From Streptomyces fuscichromogenes (GTDB lineage Bacteria > Actinomycetota > Actinomycetes > Streptomycetales > Streptomycetaceae): DNA of 64,000 bases. Location: positions 766,171 through 830,170 of the forward strand of contig NZ_BMML01000001.1 in the NCBI RefSeq assembly GCF_014645815.1. The letters run 5' to 3'. The position numbers and the translations under genes are program-made. Every line of letters begins with the position of its first letter. Position 1 is the first letter of the stretch. The notes below the pieces were generated by a model. That model was not told the DNA's origin and ran no database searches. It saw only the letters and a program-made list of their open reading frames with translations. This document shows positions 8,512-17,890 of the stretch, in pieces.

Positions 8512-9734
8512 ACGACGACCGCTACACGGTGATCTCGGCCGACTGCCACGCGGGGGCGGACCTCCTCGACTACCGCCCCTACCTGGAGAAGCGATACCTC
8601 GACGACTTCGACATGTGGGCGGCCACCTACGTCAACCCGTACGAGGACCTGCTCGCCGACTCGGCGGACCGGAACTGGAACTCCGCGCGGCGGCTCGCGG
8701 AGCTGGAGGAGGACGGCATCGTCGCGGAGGTGATCTTCCCGAACACCATCCCGCCGTTCTTCCCGTCCGGCTCGCTCATGGCCCCCGCGCCGACGCCGGG
8801 GGAGTTCGAGCGGCGCTGGGCTGGCCTGCGTGCCCACAACCGCTGGCTGGCCGACTTCTGCGCCGCCGCACCGGGCCGCCGGGCGGGCGTCTTCCAGATC
8901 CTCCTCAACGATGTCGAGCAGGCCGTGCAGGAGATCCGCTGGGCGGCCGGGGCGGGCCTGAAGGGCGGCCTGATGCTCCCCGGCACCCCACCCGGCTCGG
9001 GCCTGCCGGAACTGCACGCGCGCGTGTACGACCCGATCTGGGCCGTCTGCGCGGAACTCGGCGTCCTCGTCAACCACCACGCGGGCTCGGCCTCCCCGCC
9101 GCTCGGCGACGAACCGGCCGCCCGCGCGGTCTTCATGGTCGAGACGACCTGGTTCTCGCACCGCGCGCTGTGGCACCTGGTCTTCGGCGGCGCCTTCCGC
9201 CGCCACCCGGACCTCAGACTGGTCCTGACCGAACAGGGCTCCGGCTGGATCCCCGGGGTCCTGGCCATGCTGGACTACTACCACGGCCGCCTGCTGGCCG
9301 CGGCGAAGGCGACGACGGCCGAGGCGAAGTTCGGCGTGGGACTGGCGGAGTCGATGGGGGAGTCCCCGTCGGCGGTCTGGCGCGAGAACTGCTTCGTCGG
9401 CGCCAGCTTCATGCGCCCCCACGAAGTCCCGCTGCGCGACCGCATCGGCCTGGACAAGATCATGTGGGGCAGCGACTACCCGCACGACGAGGGGACGTAC
9501 CCGTACACGCGGGAGGGCCTGCGCTTCGCCTTCGCCGGCGTCCCGCGGGGCGAGCTCGCGGCGATGCTCGGCGGCAACGCGGCCCGCGTGTACGGCTTCG
9601 ACCTGGACCTCCTGGACCCGATCGCGGCGAAGGTGGGACCGACGGTGGCGGAGATCGCCGAGCCGCTGCCGGAGCCGCCCGCGGACGCGACGAGCCCGGT
9701 GTTCGCGCGGGGGGCGTCGGTACGGGTCTGGTGA
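8508..9734 (+). CDS. Amidohydrolase (PF04909-type), second of a tandem pair
   Basis: A 408-residue paralogue of the preceding protein with the same landmarks: SADCHAG at the N-terminus, VNHHAGSA mid-protein, and IMWGSDYPHDEGTYPYTREGLR near the end. The substrate-facing part differs, with a FFPSGSLMAPAP loop. GTG at 8508 overlaps the preceding stop by 4 bp. Two such proteins in tandem suggest either a heteromeric enzyme or successive steps of one pathway, which is inference. Confidence 0.85.
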   Translation: MNDDRYTVISADCHAGADLLDYRPYLEKRYLDDFDMWAATYVNPYEDLLADSADRNWNSARRLAELEEDGIVAEVIFPNTIPPFFPSGSLMAPAPTPGEFERRWAGLRAHNRWLADFCAAAPGRRAGVFQILLNDVEQAVQEIRWAAGAGLKGGLMLPGTPPGSGLPELHARVYDPIWAVCAELGVLVNHHAGSASPPLGDEPAARAVFMVETTWFSHRALWHLVFGGAFRRHPDLRLVLTEQGSGWIPGVLAMLDYYHGRLLAAAKATTAEAKFGVGLAESMGESPSAVWRENCFVGASFMRPHEVPLRDRIGLDKIMWGSDYPHDEGTYPYTREGLRFAFAGVPRGELAAMLGGNAARVYGFDLDLLDPIAAKVGPTVAEIAEPLPEPPADATSPVFARGASVRVW

Positions 9735-9779
9735 CGTCGGTACGGCGCCCACGGGCCCCGGGGTGCGATCCTCCCTGCT

Positions 9780-10493
9780 GTGACGGAACCTACGCACGAC
9801 GACGAGGCCCACGGCGGAGCCCTCGGCTCCCGGCTGAACTGGCTGCGGGCGGCCGTTCTGGGCGCGAACGACGGCATCGTGTCGACGGCGGGCATCGTCG
9901 TCGGCGTCGCGGGCGCCACGGCCGACCGCAATGCCCTGCTGACGGCGGGCCTGGCGGGCCTGCTCGCCGGATCCATGTCGATGGCGGCGGGGGAGTACGT
10001 GTCGGTCTCCACCCAGCGCGACTCCGAACTCGCCGCCCTGGCGCAGGAGAAGCGGGAGCTGAAGGAGCAGCCCGAGGCCGAGCTGGAGGAACTGACCGAA
10101 CTGCTGGAGCGCCGCGGCCTGTCCCGGGACGTGGCCCGTGAGGCGGCCGTCCAGCTGACGGAACGCGACGCCCTGAAGGCGCACGCGCGCGTGGAACTGG
10201 GCATCGACCCCGACGAGCTGACCAACCCCTGGCACGCGGCCCTCGCCAGCTTCCTCGCCTTCACGGTGGGGGCGCTGCTCCCGCTGCTCGCGATGGTCCT
10301 GCCGCCCTCCGGCTGGCGGCTGCCGGTGACGGTGGGTTCGGTGCTGGCGGCGCTGGTCCTGACCGGCTGGGCCAGCGCCCGCCTGGGAGCGGCCGCGGCG
10401 GGTCCGGCGGTGCTGCGCAACGTCCTGGGCGGGGCGCTGGCCATGGGGGTCACCTACGCGGCGGGGACCCTGCTGGGAGCGGCCGGGGTCTAG
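9780..10493 (+). CDS. VIT1/CCC1-type metal transporter
   Basis: A 237-residue membrane protein. It has the signature RAAVLGANDGIVSTAGIVVGVAGA in the first membrane segment, GSMSMAAGEYVSVSTQRD in the second, an acidic/helical cytosolic metal-binding region rich in Glu (residues 80-130), and three further membrane segments. The family exports Fe2+ or Mn2+ from the cytosol. The start is GTG 9780. It lies 45 bp after the amidohydrolase operon and may be transcribed with it. Confidence 0.88.
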   Translation: MTEPTHDDEAHGGALGSRLNWLRAAVLGANDGIVSTAGIVVGVAGATADRNALLTAGLAGLLAGSMSMAAGEYVSVSTQRDSELAALAQEKRELKEQPEAELEELTELLERRGLSRDVAREAAVQLTERDALKAHARVELGIDPDELTNPWHAALASFLAFTVGALLPLLAMVLPPSGWRLPVTVGSVLAALVLTGWASARLGAAAAGPAVLRNVLGGALAMGVTYAAGTLLGAAGV

Positions 10494-10593
10494 CTCATTG
10501 GCGGAGATCGCCAACGGGCAAGCGCATACCATCCCCAATACTTGTGGGTAACAACGTCTAGCCGCGGCCGACCAGCGGTTCTACGGTGCCCCC

Positions 10594-11460
10594 ATGCCGA
10601 ACCTGCCCGATGTCGTGCTGTGGTCGATACCCGCCTTCGTGCTGCTCACCGTGATCGAAGTGATCAGCTACCGCGTCCATCCCGACGACGATGCCGCCGG
10701 GTACCAGGCCAAGGACGCGGCCACCAGCATCGGCATGGGGCTCGGGTCGCTCGTCTTCGACTTCCTGTGGAAGATCCCGATCGTCGCGATCTACACCGCG
10801 GTGTACGAACTGACCCCGCTGCGCGTTCCCGTCCTGTGGTGGACGATCCCCCTGATGCTGCTCGCGCAGGACTTCTTCTACTACTGGTCCCACCGCGGCC
10901 ACCATGTCATCCGCATCCTGTGGGCCTGTCACGTCGTCCACCACTCCAGCAGGAACTTCAACCTCTCCACCGCGCTGCGCCAGCCCTGGACCTCGCTGAC
11001 CGTCTGGCCGTTCTACGTCCCGCTCGTGGCCGTCGGGGTGCACCCGGCCGCGCTCGCCTTCTGCTCCTCGGCGAACCTCGTCTACCAGTTCTGGATCCAC
11101 ACCGAGCGCATCGACAAGATGCCCCGGTGGTTCGAGTTCGTGTTCAACACGCCGTCCCACCACCGGGTCCACCACGCCTCCCAGGGCGGCTACCTGGACC
11201 GCAACTTCGGCGGGATCCTGATCGTCTGGGACCGGCTGTTCGGGTCCTGGGTGCCGGAGACCGAGCGTCCTGTGTACGGGTTGACCAAGAACATCAACAC
11301 GTTCAACCCCGTCAAGGTGGCCACCCACGAGTACGTCGCCATCGCCCGGGACATCAGGGCCGCGCACGGCTGGCGGGAGCGGGCCGGGCGGGTGTTCCGG
11401 GGACCCGGCTGGGCTCCGGCGCCCGCCGTGGAGCAGGCCGAGGAGTCCGTGGCCGCGTGA
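10594..11460 (+). CDS. Sterol desaturase/fatty acid hydroxylase family protein
   Basis: A 288-residue integral membrane di-iron enzyme. It has four membrane segments and the three histidine clusters of the superfamily: HRGHH near residue 105, HVVHH near residue 117, and HHRVHH near residue 190. These hold the di-iron centre that hydroxylates or desaturates lipids. Its stop overlaps the GTG start of the lysoplasmalogenase gene, and an operon of a lipid hydroxylase with a YhhN protein points to ether or vinyl-ether lipid metabolism (inference). Confidence 0.87.
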   Translation: MPNLPDVVLWSIPAFVLLTVIEVISYRVHPDDDAAGYQAKDAATSIGMGLGSLVFDFLWKIPIVAIYTAVYELTPLRVPVLWWTIPLMLLAQDFFYYWSHRGHHVIRILWACHVVHHSSRNFNLSTALRQPWTSLTVWPFYVPLVAVGVHPAALAFCSSANLVYQFWIHTERIDKMPRWFEFVFNTPSHHRVHHASQGGYLDRNFGGILIVWDRLFGSWVPETERPVYGLTKNINTFNPVKVATHEYVAIARDIRAAHGWRERAGRVFRGPGWAPAPAVEQAEESVAA

Positions 11461-12131
11461 GAGCGCCCCGGGCGCTGCTCGCCGCCTTCGCCCTTGCCGT
11501 CGTCCTCGACCTCGCCTGCCTGGCGGCCGGCCTCCACACCGGACATGCCGCCGCCAAGGTGCTCCTGATGCCCCTGCTCGCCGCGTCCGCCGCCCGCGCG
11601 GGTGCCCCGCGGCTCCTCGTCGCAGCCCTGCTGTGCGGCTGGGGCGGCGACGTCCTGCTCCTCTCCGACGCCGGCCCCGCCTTCATGGCGGGCATGGCCT
11701 CCTTCGCCGCCGGGCACGTCTGCTACCTCGTCCTCTTCCACCGCGTCCGCCGTCAGGGCCCGCCACGCGCGCGTGCCCGCCTCCTCGCCCTCGCCTACGC
11801 GGCCGCCCTCGTCACCCTGGTCCTCCTGCTGTGGCCGGACCTGCCCGCAGGGCTGCGCGTCCCCGTGGCCGGCTACAGCACCCTGCTCACCGCCATGGCG
11901 TACACCGCCGCCGGCCGGCTCGGCCCGGTCGCCGGCTTCGGCGGCGCGCTCTTCATGCTCTCCGACACCCTGATCGCGACCGGCGTCGCCGACTGGCCGC
12001 AGCTGCCCCGCCCCGACTTCTGGATCATGCTCACCTATGCCGCGGCACAGTTCCTGCTGGTCCGGGGCACCCTCGACGCGCGGCGCGCCCCGGCCACGGC
12101 GTACCGTGAAGTGCGCTCGACCACCCCCTGA
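11457..12131 (+). CDS. Lysoplasmalogenase (YhhN/TMEM86 family)
   Basis: A 224-residue protein with about seven membrane segments. Family landmarks are KVLLMPLLAASAA, LCGWGGDVLLL near residue 60, SFAAGHVCYLVLF, and GALFMLSDTLIA near the C-terminus, with acidic residues in the membrane as in the human enzyme. The family hydrolyses the vinyl-ether bond of lysoplasmalogens. It starts at GTG 11457 within the stop of the desaturase-like gene (GTGA). Confidence 0.85.
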   Translation: MRAPRALLAAFALAVVLDLACLAAGLHTGHAAAKVLLMPLLAASAARAGAPRLLVAALLCGWGGDVLLLSDAGPAFMAGMASFAAGHVCYLVLFHRVRRQGPPRARARLLALAYAAALVTLVLLLWPDLPAGLRVPVAGYSTLLTAMAYTAAGRLGPVAGFGGALFMLSDTLIATGVADWPQLPRPDFWIMLTYAAAQFLLVRGTLDARRAPATAYREVRSTTP

Positions 12132-12167
12132 GCGCACCCACGACACCGCACGAGAAGGACCCTCGCC

Positions 12168-13214
12168 ATGCGCGCCACCACCATCCACGCCCCGTTCGAC
12201 ATGCGCGTGGAGGACGTCCCCGAGCCCGTGGTGCAGCTGCCCACCGACGCCGTCGTACGGGTGCTGCGCGCCTGCATCTGCGGCAGCGACCTGTGGGCGT
12301 ACCGGGGCGAGGCGGCCCGGCAGCCGGGGCAGCGCATCGGGCACGAGTTCCTCGGCGTGGTCGAGGAGACCGGTTCCGAGGTGGGCACCGTGCGGCGCGG
12401 CGACCTCGTCGTGGCGCCCTTCATGTGGTCCGACGGCGTCTGCGGCTACTGCCGCGAGGGCCTGACCACCTCCTGCGAGCACGGCGGCTTCTGGGGCTCC
12501 GTGGGGTACGACGGCGGGCAGGGCGAGGCCGTCCGCGTCCCGTTCGCCGACGGCACCCTCGTCCGGCTCCCCGAGGAGGCGGCCTCCGACGACCACCTGC
12601 TGACCGCCCTGCTGACCCTCTCCGACGTGCTCGGCACCGGCCACCACGCGGCCCTCGGCGCGGGTGCCCGGCCCGGTGCCACGGTCGCCGTCGTCGGCGA
12701 CGGCGCGGTCGGCCTGTGCGCCGTGCTGGCCGCGAAGCGGCTGGGCGCCGAGCGGATCATCGCGCTGGGCCGGCACGAGGTCCGTACCGACATCGCGCGC
12801 CGCTTCGGCGCCACCGACGTCGTCGCCGAACGCGGGGACGCGGCCGTGGCGGCCGTCCGTGAACTCACCCGGGGCCAGGGCGCGCACGCGGTCGTCGAGG
12901 CCGTGGGCACCGAGCAGTCCATGCGGACGGCCGTCGGCATCACCCGGGACGGCGGCGCGATCGGCTTCGTCGGCGTCCCGCACGGCAGCGGCACCGGCCT
13001 GGACCTCAGCGTCATGTTCGACCGGAACATCGCCCTGCGCGGTGGTGTCGCCCCGGTCCGGACCTACATCCCCGACCTGCTGCCCGACATCCTCGACGGC
13101 ACGATCGACCCGTCGCCGGTCTTCGACCTGACCGTCGGCATCGAGGGCGTGCCCGACGGCTACAAGGCGATGGACGAGCGCACCGCCCTGAAGGTGCTCG
13201 TCACGAACGGCTGA
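12168..13214 (+). CDS. Zinc-dependent alcohol dehydrogenase family protein
   Basis: A 348-residue medium-chain dehydrogenase. CICGSDLWAYRG near residue 37 and GHEFLGVVEE near residue 60 give catalytic zinc ligands. CGYC...C near residue 90 holds part of the structural zinc site. VAVVGDGAVGLCAV is the NAD(P) binding loop. GAGxGPAG variation and an otherwise standard length give no hint of substrate. GAGAAGGACC precedes the ATG by a few bases. It is followed by converging copD. Confidence 0.88.
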   Translation: MRATTIHAPFDMRVEDVPEPVVQLPTDAVVRVLRACICGSDLWAYRGEAARQPGQRIGHEFLGVVEETGSEVGTVRRGDLVVAPFMWSDGVCGYCREGLTTSCEHGGFWGSVGYDGGQGEAVRVPFADGTLVRLPEEAASDDHLLTALLTLSDVLGTGHHAALGAGARPGATVAVVGDGAVGLCAVLAAKRLGAERIIALGRHEVRTDIARRFGATDVVAERGDAAVAAVRELTRGQGAHAVVEAVGTEQSMRTAVGITRDGGAIGFVGVPHGSGTGLDLSVMFDRNIALRGGVAPVRTYIPDLLPDILDGTIDPSPVFDLTVGIEGVPDGYKAMDERTALKVLVTNG

Positions 13215-13250
13215 ATCAACGTGCCGATCAACGCGCTGATCAACACGTGA

Positions 13251-14279
13251 TCAAGTCCACCTGATCGGCAACGGCAGCGCCGTCAGGACCCCCGACACCG
13301 CGACCACCACCCCCAGCACGGCCACCTCGGCCCGCGCGGGCACGTACGCGGTCAGCGGGTCGGCCGCCCGGCGCAGCCGGAACCGCGCCCACAGCGCCAG
13401 CACGGCGACGGCGGCGACGAGGATCACCTTGGCCAGCAGGGTGCGCCCGTACGCCGTCGTCGTGAGCTGGTCCAGGATCGTGTCCGCGGGCATCCGGCGC
13501 AGCGAACTCCACACACCCGTCGCGGTGATGACCGCGAGCAGTACGGCCGCCACGCGCGCGTACAGCCCGAGCAGCGCCGCCCCGGCCTCCTGGCCGCGCC
13601 ACCGGCGCAGCAGGCGCAACACGTGCAGCAGACCGCCCACCCACAGCATCGCGCACGTCAGATGCACCAGGGTCAGCGCGGAGCCGAGCAACGGGCCGTG
13701 CTCGGGCGCCGGATGGGCACGCAGCGCCTCGGCGGCGGCCACCGCGGCCAGTGGCCACACCTGGATCGCCGGACGGCGCGCGCGGGCGCACAGACCGGCC
13801 AGCGCAAAGGCGTTGACCTCGATCAGCGCCAGCCGGCCGTCGCGCGACCGGTACAGACCGCCCACATCGATGTCGGCGAGCGAGTGCGGCACCAGGTTGC
13901 CCGTCGACACGACCGAGGCGAGTCCCAGCGCGGCGACGAAACCGGCGACGGCCGCGCACACCGCCCGGTTCGACGGCTGTTCGGGCGGCGTATTCGGCAG
14001 CCGGCGGGCCAGCCGGTCCACGAGCAGTTCGCCCGACGGCACGCACAGGGCGGCGAACACCACCCCGCGCAGCAGCGCGATACCGCCCACTCCCGGTGCC
14101 GCGGCCTCCCCGGTGCCCCGCAGCGCCACGGACGGCCCCAGCAGCGGCACCAGCGCGGCCAGCGCCGGCAGCGCCAGGACGGCGACGGCCCGCCAGGTCC
14201 CCAGGCGTCTCGCGGGGCCGCTCGCGGCCACCTCGGCGGTCGGTCGTGTCAACGGCCCCCCCTGAGCTCCACCAGTCAT
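13251..14279 (-). CDS. CopD-family copper resistance/transport membrane protein
   Basis: A 342-residue protein with about eight membrane segments. GNLVPHSLADIDVGG, LVHLTCAMLWVGGLLHVL and ATGVWSSLRRMPADTILDQLTTTAYGRTLLAKVILV match the CopD domain, where periplasmic-side His and Met residues bind copper. The ATG at 14279 is in frame. No copC partner is adjacent, so this is a stand-alone CopD. Confidence 0.83.
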   Translation of the reverse strand: MTGGAQGGPLTRPTAEVAASGPARRLGTWRAVAVLALPALAALVPLLGPSVALRGTGEAAAPGVGGIALLRGVVFAALCVPSGELLVDRLARRLPNTPPEQPSNRAVCAAVAGFVAALGLASVVSTGNLVPHSLADIDVGGLYRSRDGRLALIEVNAFALAGLCARARRPAIQVWPLAAVAAAEALRAHPAPEHGPLLGSALTLVHLTCAMLWVGGLLHVLRLLRRWRGQEAGAALLGLYARVAAVLLAVITATGVWSSLRRMPADTILDQLTTTAYGRTLLAKVILVAAVAVLALWARFRLRRAADPLTAYVPARAEVAVLGVVVAVSGVLTALPLPIRWT

Positions 14280-14398
14280 GACAGAAGTGGGCAAGTACAG
14301 GAAAACAGCTGACGGAACGGCATACCACCTATTCGTACGTTTCCGGCCGCCCGGGGCCGCCCGGGGCCGCCCGTCCACGTCCTGCGAGCCGCGTCCGG

Positions 14399-15844
14399 TC
14401 ATGCCTTCGGGCCGGGCGGCGCCGCCCAACGGGCCGGATCCGAACCCCACGGCACCGGCGGACGCGCCCAGTCGGCCGGGCCGCCCGCGAAGGACACCGG
14501 CGGACGCGCGTACCGCAGCCGCCCCAGCGGGCTGTCCCGCTCGGCGAGCCAGGCGCCCGCCCCCTCGTCCGGCCCACCGCCCTCCGACCCAGGCCCGACC
14601 TCCCCCGCCGCCTTCTGGTCCGCCTCCTCGTCCGTCTTGTCGTCCGTCATCTCCGCCATGAGCCACCGCGCGGTCCGTGCCAGCGCCAGTCGTACGAACC
14701 TGCTGCCGCCGTCGTACGACTGCTCGGTCAGCGCCCGCAGCACCCCGGCCGCCAGCAGGTAACCGGTGCCGTGGTCCAGCGCCTGCGCGGGCAGCGCACC
14801 CGGCCGGTCCGCCTGCCCCTCGATCTCCGCGATGCCCGTGGCGACCTGGACCAGGCTGTCGAAGCCGCGCCGCCCGCCCCACGGCCCGTACCCGCCCCAT
14901 GCCGACACCTGGGCCACGACCACCCCGGGCCGCCGCTCGGCCAGCGCCTCGGGGGAGAGCCCGAACCGGTCCAGGGCGCCCGGCCGGTAGCCGGTGACCA
15001 CGACGTCCGCCGCGGCCAGCAGCTCCTCGAAGGCCGCCCGGTCCGTCGCCAGGCCGAGCGTCGCCGAGCGCTTCCCGAAGCCCGTGTCGGCGTGCTGGTC
15101 GGGGAGTTCGGGCAGCCACGGCGCGTCCAGGCGCAGGACGTCGGCGCCCAGCAGCCCGAGGGTGCGGGTGGCGACCGGACCGGCCAGCACCCGGGTCAGG
15201 TCCAGGACGCGCAGGCCGGCGGCGGGCAGCAGGGGAGCGGCGGCGTCGAGCGGCGGGAGCACGCGCGCGTGCGCCGTGTCCGGGCGGCCGCGCTCGACCA
15301 GGGGGCGTGCGGCCACCGCGGTGGCCTGTTCGTGCGCGGCCCACTCCCCGGGCGAGCGCAGTGCCACGGCGAGCCCGCCGGCGGCGTGGACGGCCTCCTC
15401 CAGCTCCAGTGCGGGCCGCCCGGTGATCCGGGTCGCGACCTCCTCCGGGTCGGCGCTCCCGGGCAGGCCGAGCGCGTCCAGCAACCGGGCTCTGTGATGC
15501 GGGTAGTTGGCATGGGTGCGCACCCACCCGTCGGCCGTGCGCCAGAACCGGGACAGCGGGGCGAACTGCACGGGCGCCCGCCCGCCGACCAGCAGCTGCC
15601 GCTCGCTGGTGAAGGCCGTCGCCACGGCCCCGTCGTCCACCCGGACCCCGGGCACCTCCGCGGCCCCGGTCCGGCGTGCCGCCAGCTCGGCGGCGGCCAG
15701 CGCGCACGCGCCGACGCAGGCGCGGGCGAGCCGGCGCACCGGAAGGCGTGCCGGAAGCGTGTCCGCGCGCGTCACGGTCGTGACCCGCGCGGGCAGTGAC
15801 GGATCGCCGCCCAGCGCGGACCACGCGTACTTGATTCCAGTCAT
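14399..15844 (-). CDS. CaiB/BaiF family CoA transferase
   Basis: A 481-residue protein. The core VLDLTRVLAGPVATRTLGLLGADVLRLDAP, KRSATLGL, VVTGYRPGALDRFGL and VAQVSAWGGYGPWGGRRGFDSLVQVATGI are class III CoA-transferase motifs. An Asp in this family carries the CoA anhydride intermediate. The extra N-terminal 190 residues look like a degenerate first half of the same fold, as in long actinobacterial forms. The acyl substrate is unknown. A palindrome (15861-15875) sits just upstream of the ATG at 15844. Confidence 0.85.
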   Translation of the reverse strand: MTGIKYAWSALGGDPSLPARVTTVTRADTLPARLPVRRLARACVGACALAAAELAARRTGAAEVPGVRVDDGAVATAFTSERQLLVGGRAPVQFAPLSRFWRTADGWVRTHANYPHHRARLLDALGLPGSADPEEVATRITGRPALELEEAVHAAGGLAVALRSPGEWAAHEQATAVAARPLVERGRPDTAHARVLPPLDAAAPLLPAAGLRVLDLTRVLAGPVATRTLGLLGADVLRLDAPWLPELPDQHADTGFGKRSATLGLATDRAAFEELLAAADVVVTGYRPGALDRFGLSPEALAERRPGVVVAQVSAWGGYGPWGGRRGFDSLVQVATGIAEIEGQADRPGALPAQALDHGTGYLLAAGVLRALTEQSYDGGSRFVRLALARTARWLMAEMTDDKTDEEADQKAAGEVGPGSEGGGPDEGAGAWLAERDSPLGRLRYARPPVSFAGGPADWARPPVPWGSDPARWAAPPGPKA

Positions 15845-15860
15845 GACTGCACTATGCATT

Positions 15861-15875
15861 ATTGACTGGATCAAT
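15861..15875. promoter_or_regulatory. Candidate operator upstream of the CoA transferase
   Basis: ATTGACTGGATCAAT is an inverted repeat (ATTGA-N5-TCAAT) 17 bp upstream of the CoA-transferase ATG, in a short A+T-rich stretch between two divergently placed minus-strand genes. It could bind a TetR or GntR regulator. No regulator gene is adjacent. Confidence 0.35.
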
Positions 15876-15899
15876 ATGTGTCGGGATCGGTCCGTGTGG

Positions 15900-17441
15900 C
15901 TACCTGGTCACCGCCGCCAGCGCGTCGGCCGTGCCCCAGCCGTAGAAGCCGTTGTGGTTCCTGGAGCCCTCGCACACCGCGTCGATCTTGCCGTCGCCGT
16001 TGATGTCGTACGGGTCGGTGCACGGCGTGGCGCTCGCCTCGGCGTACAGCAGGGCCTTCACCAGGGCGGCGGAGGCGTGCGGATGGGTTGACTTGATCAA
16101 TGCGGCGACGCCGACCACATGCGGGGTCGCCATCGACGTACCCGCCATGTAGCCCCACCTGCCGCCCGGCAGCGGGCCCAGGATCAGGCCGCTGGTGGCC
16201 GGGGGCTCCGGTGCCTGGTAGGCCGTCGCGTCGCCGCCGGGCGCGGCGATGTCGATGACTCCGAGGCCGTAGTTGGAGAACGACGACTTGAGACCCTTCG
16301 CGCCGGTCGCCGCGACCGTGACGACACCCGGCAGCTGGGTCGGTATGTCGAAGCACCGGTGCGGGTCGATCACCCGGTCGGTGGGCGTGCCGTCGTTGGG
16401 CGAGACCGGGTCGGTGATCGAGTGGGAGGCCAGGTCGTAGCTCTCGTTGCCGGCCGCCGCCACGTTGACCGTGCCCTTGCGCTCGGCGAACTGCGAGGCC
16501 CGGGTGATGGCGTCGACGAGCGCCTTCTGGTTCGGGTCGTCGGTGCAGTTGAAGTACCAGGGGTCGGTGTAATAGCTGTTGTTGGTGACGTCTACGTGGT
16601 GCTCGGCCGCCCACACGAAGCCGCAGACCACGGCCTCCGTGTAGAAGTACCCGGCGGTGGTGGCGACCTTGATGCCGGCCACCTTGACGCCCGGCGCCAC
16701 ACCGGTGATGCCGATCCCGTTCTTCGCGCCCGCGATCTCGCCCGCCACGTGCGTGCCGTGCGGGCTCTCCGCCGCGGTGGGCCGCCAGGCGCCGTACGTC
16801 GTGTCCGGCTTGCCCGTGACGCAGTTGGTGGACTGCGCGGCGGAGAAGTTGGGGGCGATGTCCGGGTGGGTGTCGTCGACGCCGGTGTCGATGACGGCGA
16901 CGGTGACCTTCGGGCTGCCCAGGGTCCTCTCGTGCGCCTTGTCGGCCTTGATGGCGGGCAGGTCCCACTGCAGCGGCTCCAGCGGGTCCTGGCCGTCGGT
17001 CGCCTGCGCGTCCGCCGCCGCGACCTGCTCGGAGCTGAGCACCTCCGGTGTGCCGACGTCGGTCGTCGACTGGGCGGGCAGCGGCGCGTTGCGGGTGTTC
17101 CCGGCCGAGTCCACGCCGGGCACCTTTCGGATGATCATGGCGAAGTCCGGGTTCGAGGAGTGCACGACGATCACACCGATCTCGTCGTACGCGATCACCA
17201 CCGAACCGCCGGCCCGCTCGATCGCCCTCTGGACGCGTTCGGAAGTGCCGTGTCCGGGACGGACGTTGACGACATAGCTGAGGGACGTCGGGTCACCGGC
17301 GGCGGCCGAGGAAATGGCCGCGGAGGCAGCGGTGTCGGCGGCGGACGCCGAGACGTTGGGCAGGAAGGCGAGGGCCGTGGCCATGGCCATGCCGAGCGGG
17401 AGGGCGAGGACGCGACGGTGGCGCGGCTGGGGCGCGGTCAT
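15900..17441 (-). CDS. Secreted subtilisin-like serine protease (S8)
   Basis: A 513-residue protein. The signal peptide ALPLGMAMATALAFLPNVSASA is followed by an inhibitor-like prodomain (YVVNVRPGHGTSERVQRAIERAGG). The catalytic triad is Asp in VAVIDTGVDDTHPDI, His in HGTHVAGEIAG, and Ser in GTSMATPHV. Near the C-terminus is an EF-hand-like loop DINGDGKIDAVCEG, then HNGFYGWGTADALAAV. It is expected to be exported and self-processed. A truncated relative lies immediately upstream. Confidence 0.92.
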   Translation of the reverse strand: MTAPQPRHRRVLALPLGMAMATALAFLPNVSASAADTAASAAISSAAAGDPTSLSYVVNVRPGHGTSERVQRAIERAGGSVVIAYDEIGVIVVHSSNPDFAMIIRKVPGVDSAGNTRNAPLPAQSTTDVGTPEVLSSEQVAAADAQATDGQDPLEPLQWDLPAIKADKAHERTLGSPKVTVAVIDTGVDDTHPDIAPNFSAAQSTNCVTGKPDTTYGAWRPTAAESPHGTHVAGEIAGAKNGIGITGVAPGVKVAGIKVATTAGYFYTEAVVCGFVWAAEHHVDVTNNSYYTDPWYFNCTDDPNQKALVDAITRASQFAERKGTVNVAAAGNESYDLASHSITDPVSPNDGTPTDRVIDPHRCFDIPTQLPGVVTVAATGAKGLKSSFSNYGLGVIDIAAPGGDATAYQAPEPPATSGLILGPLPGGRWGYMAGTSMATPHVVGVAALIKSTHPHASAALVKALLYAEASATPCTDPYDINGDGKIDAVCEGSRNHNGFYGWGTADALAAVTR

Positions 17442-17504
17442 CTGAGATCTCCAGTTCGTTCGCGGAAGCGGGCGTGCCGTGCGGGAAGTCCTGCTCGCCG
17501 GTGA

Positions 17505-17834
17505 CTACTCGACGGCGCGGAGCGCGTCGACGACACCGGAGCCGTAGAAGCCGTTGACGTGCCTGCCGCCCACGCAGGTGGCGTCGACGACACCGTCGCC
17601 GTCCCCGTCGTACGGGCCGGCCGGGCAGCCCGGGTTGTCCGCCTCGGCCTTCAGGAGGGCCGGCAACCGGGCCGGAGTGGCATGCGGATGGGTCGACTTC
17701 AGCAGCGCGGCCACCGCGGCCACGTGCGGGGACGCCATCGACGTGCCCTGGAGGAAGCCGTACCGGCCGGCGGTCGGCGACAGGACGACCGGGACGGCGA
17801 GCGCCGGCCCGCGTCTGGAACGCAGATGAGTCAT
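17505..17834 (-). pseudogene. Truncated S8 protease, C-terminal remnant
   Basis: A 109-residue frame containing only the last third of a subtilisin: GRYGFLQGTSMASPHVAAVAALLKSTHP, the Ca-loop-like DGDGDGVVDATCVGG, and NGFYGSGVVDALRAVE. The Asp and His parts of the triad and any signal peptide are absent. It closely parallels the end of the intact protease 63 bp downstream. The simplest reading is a tandem duplication that lost its 5' two thirds. Confidence 0.75.
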
Positions 17835-17862
17835 GGGGTCTCCACATCATCCGGAACATCGG

Positions 17863-17890
17863 CCGAGAGACATCAACCGAGAGACATCAG
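17863..17890. repeat. 14-bp tandem repeat in a 363-bp gene-free gap
   Basis: Two copies of CCGAGAGACATCAR lie side by side. They are in the gap 17835-18197 between the protease remnant and the DUF485 gene. I see no gene in the rest of that gap. It probably holds the promoter of the DUF485-actP operon. Confidence 0.55.
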
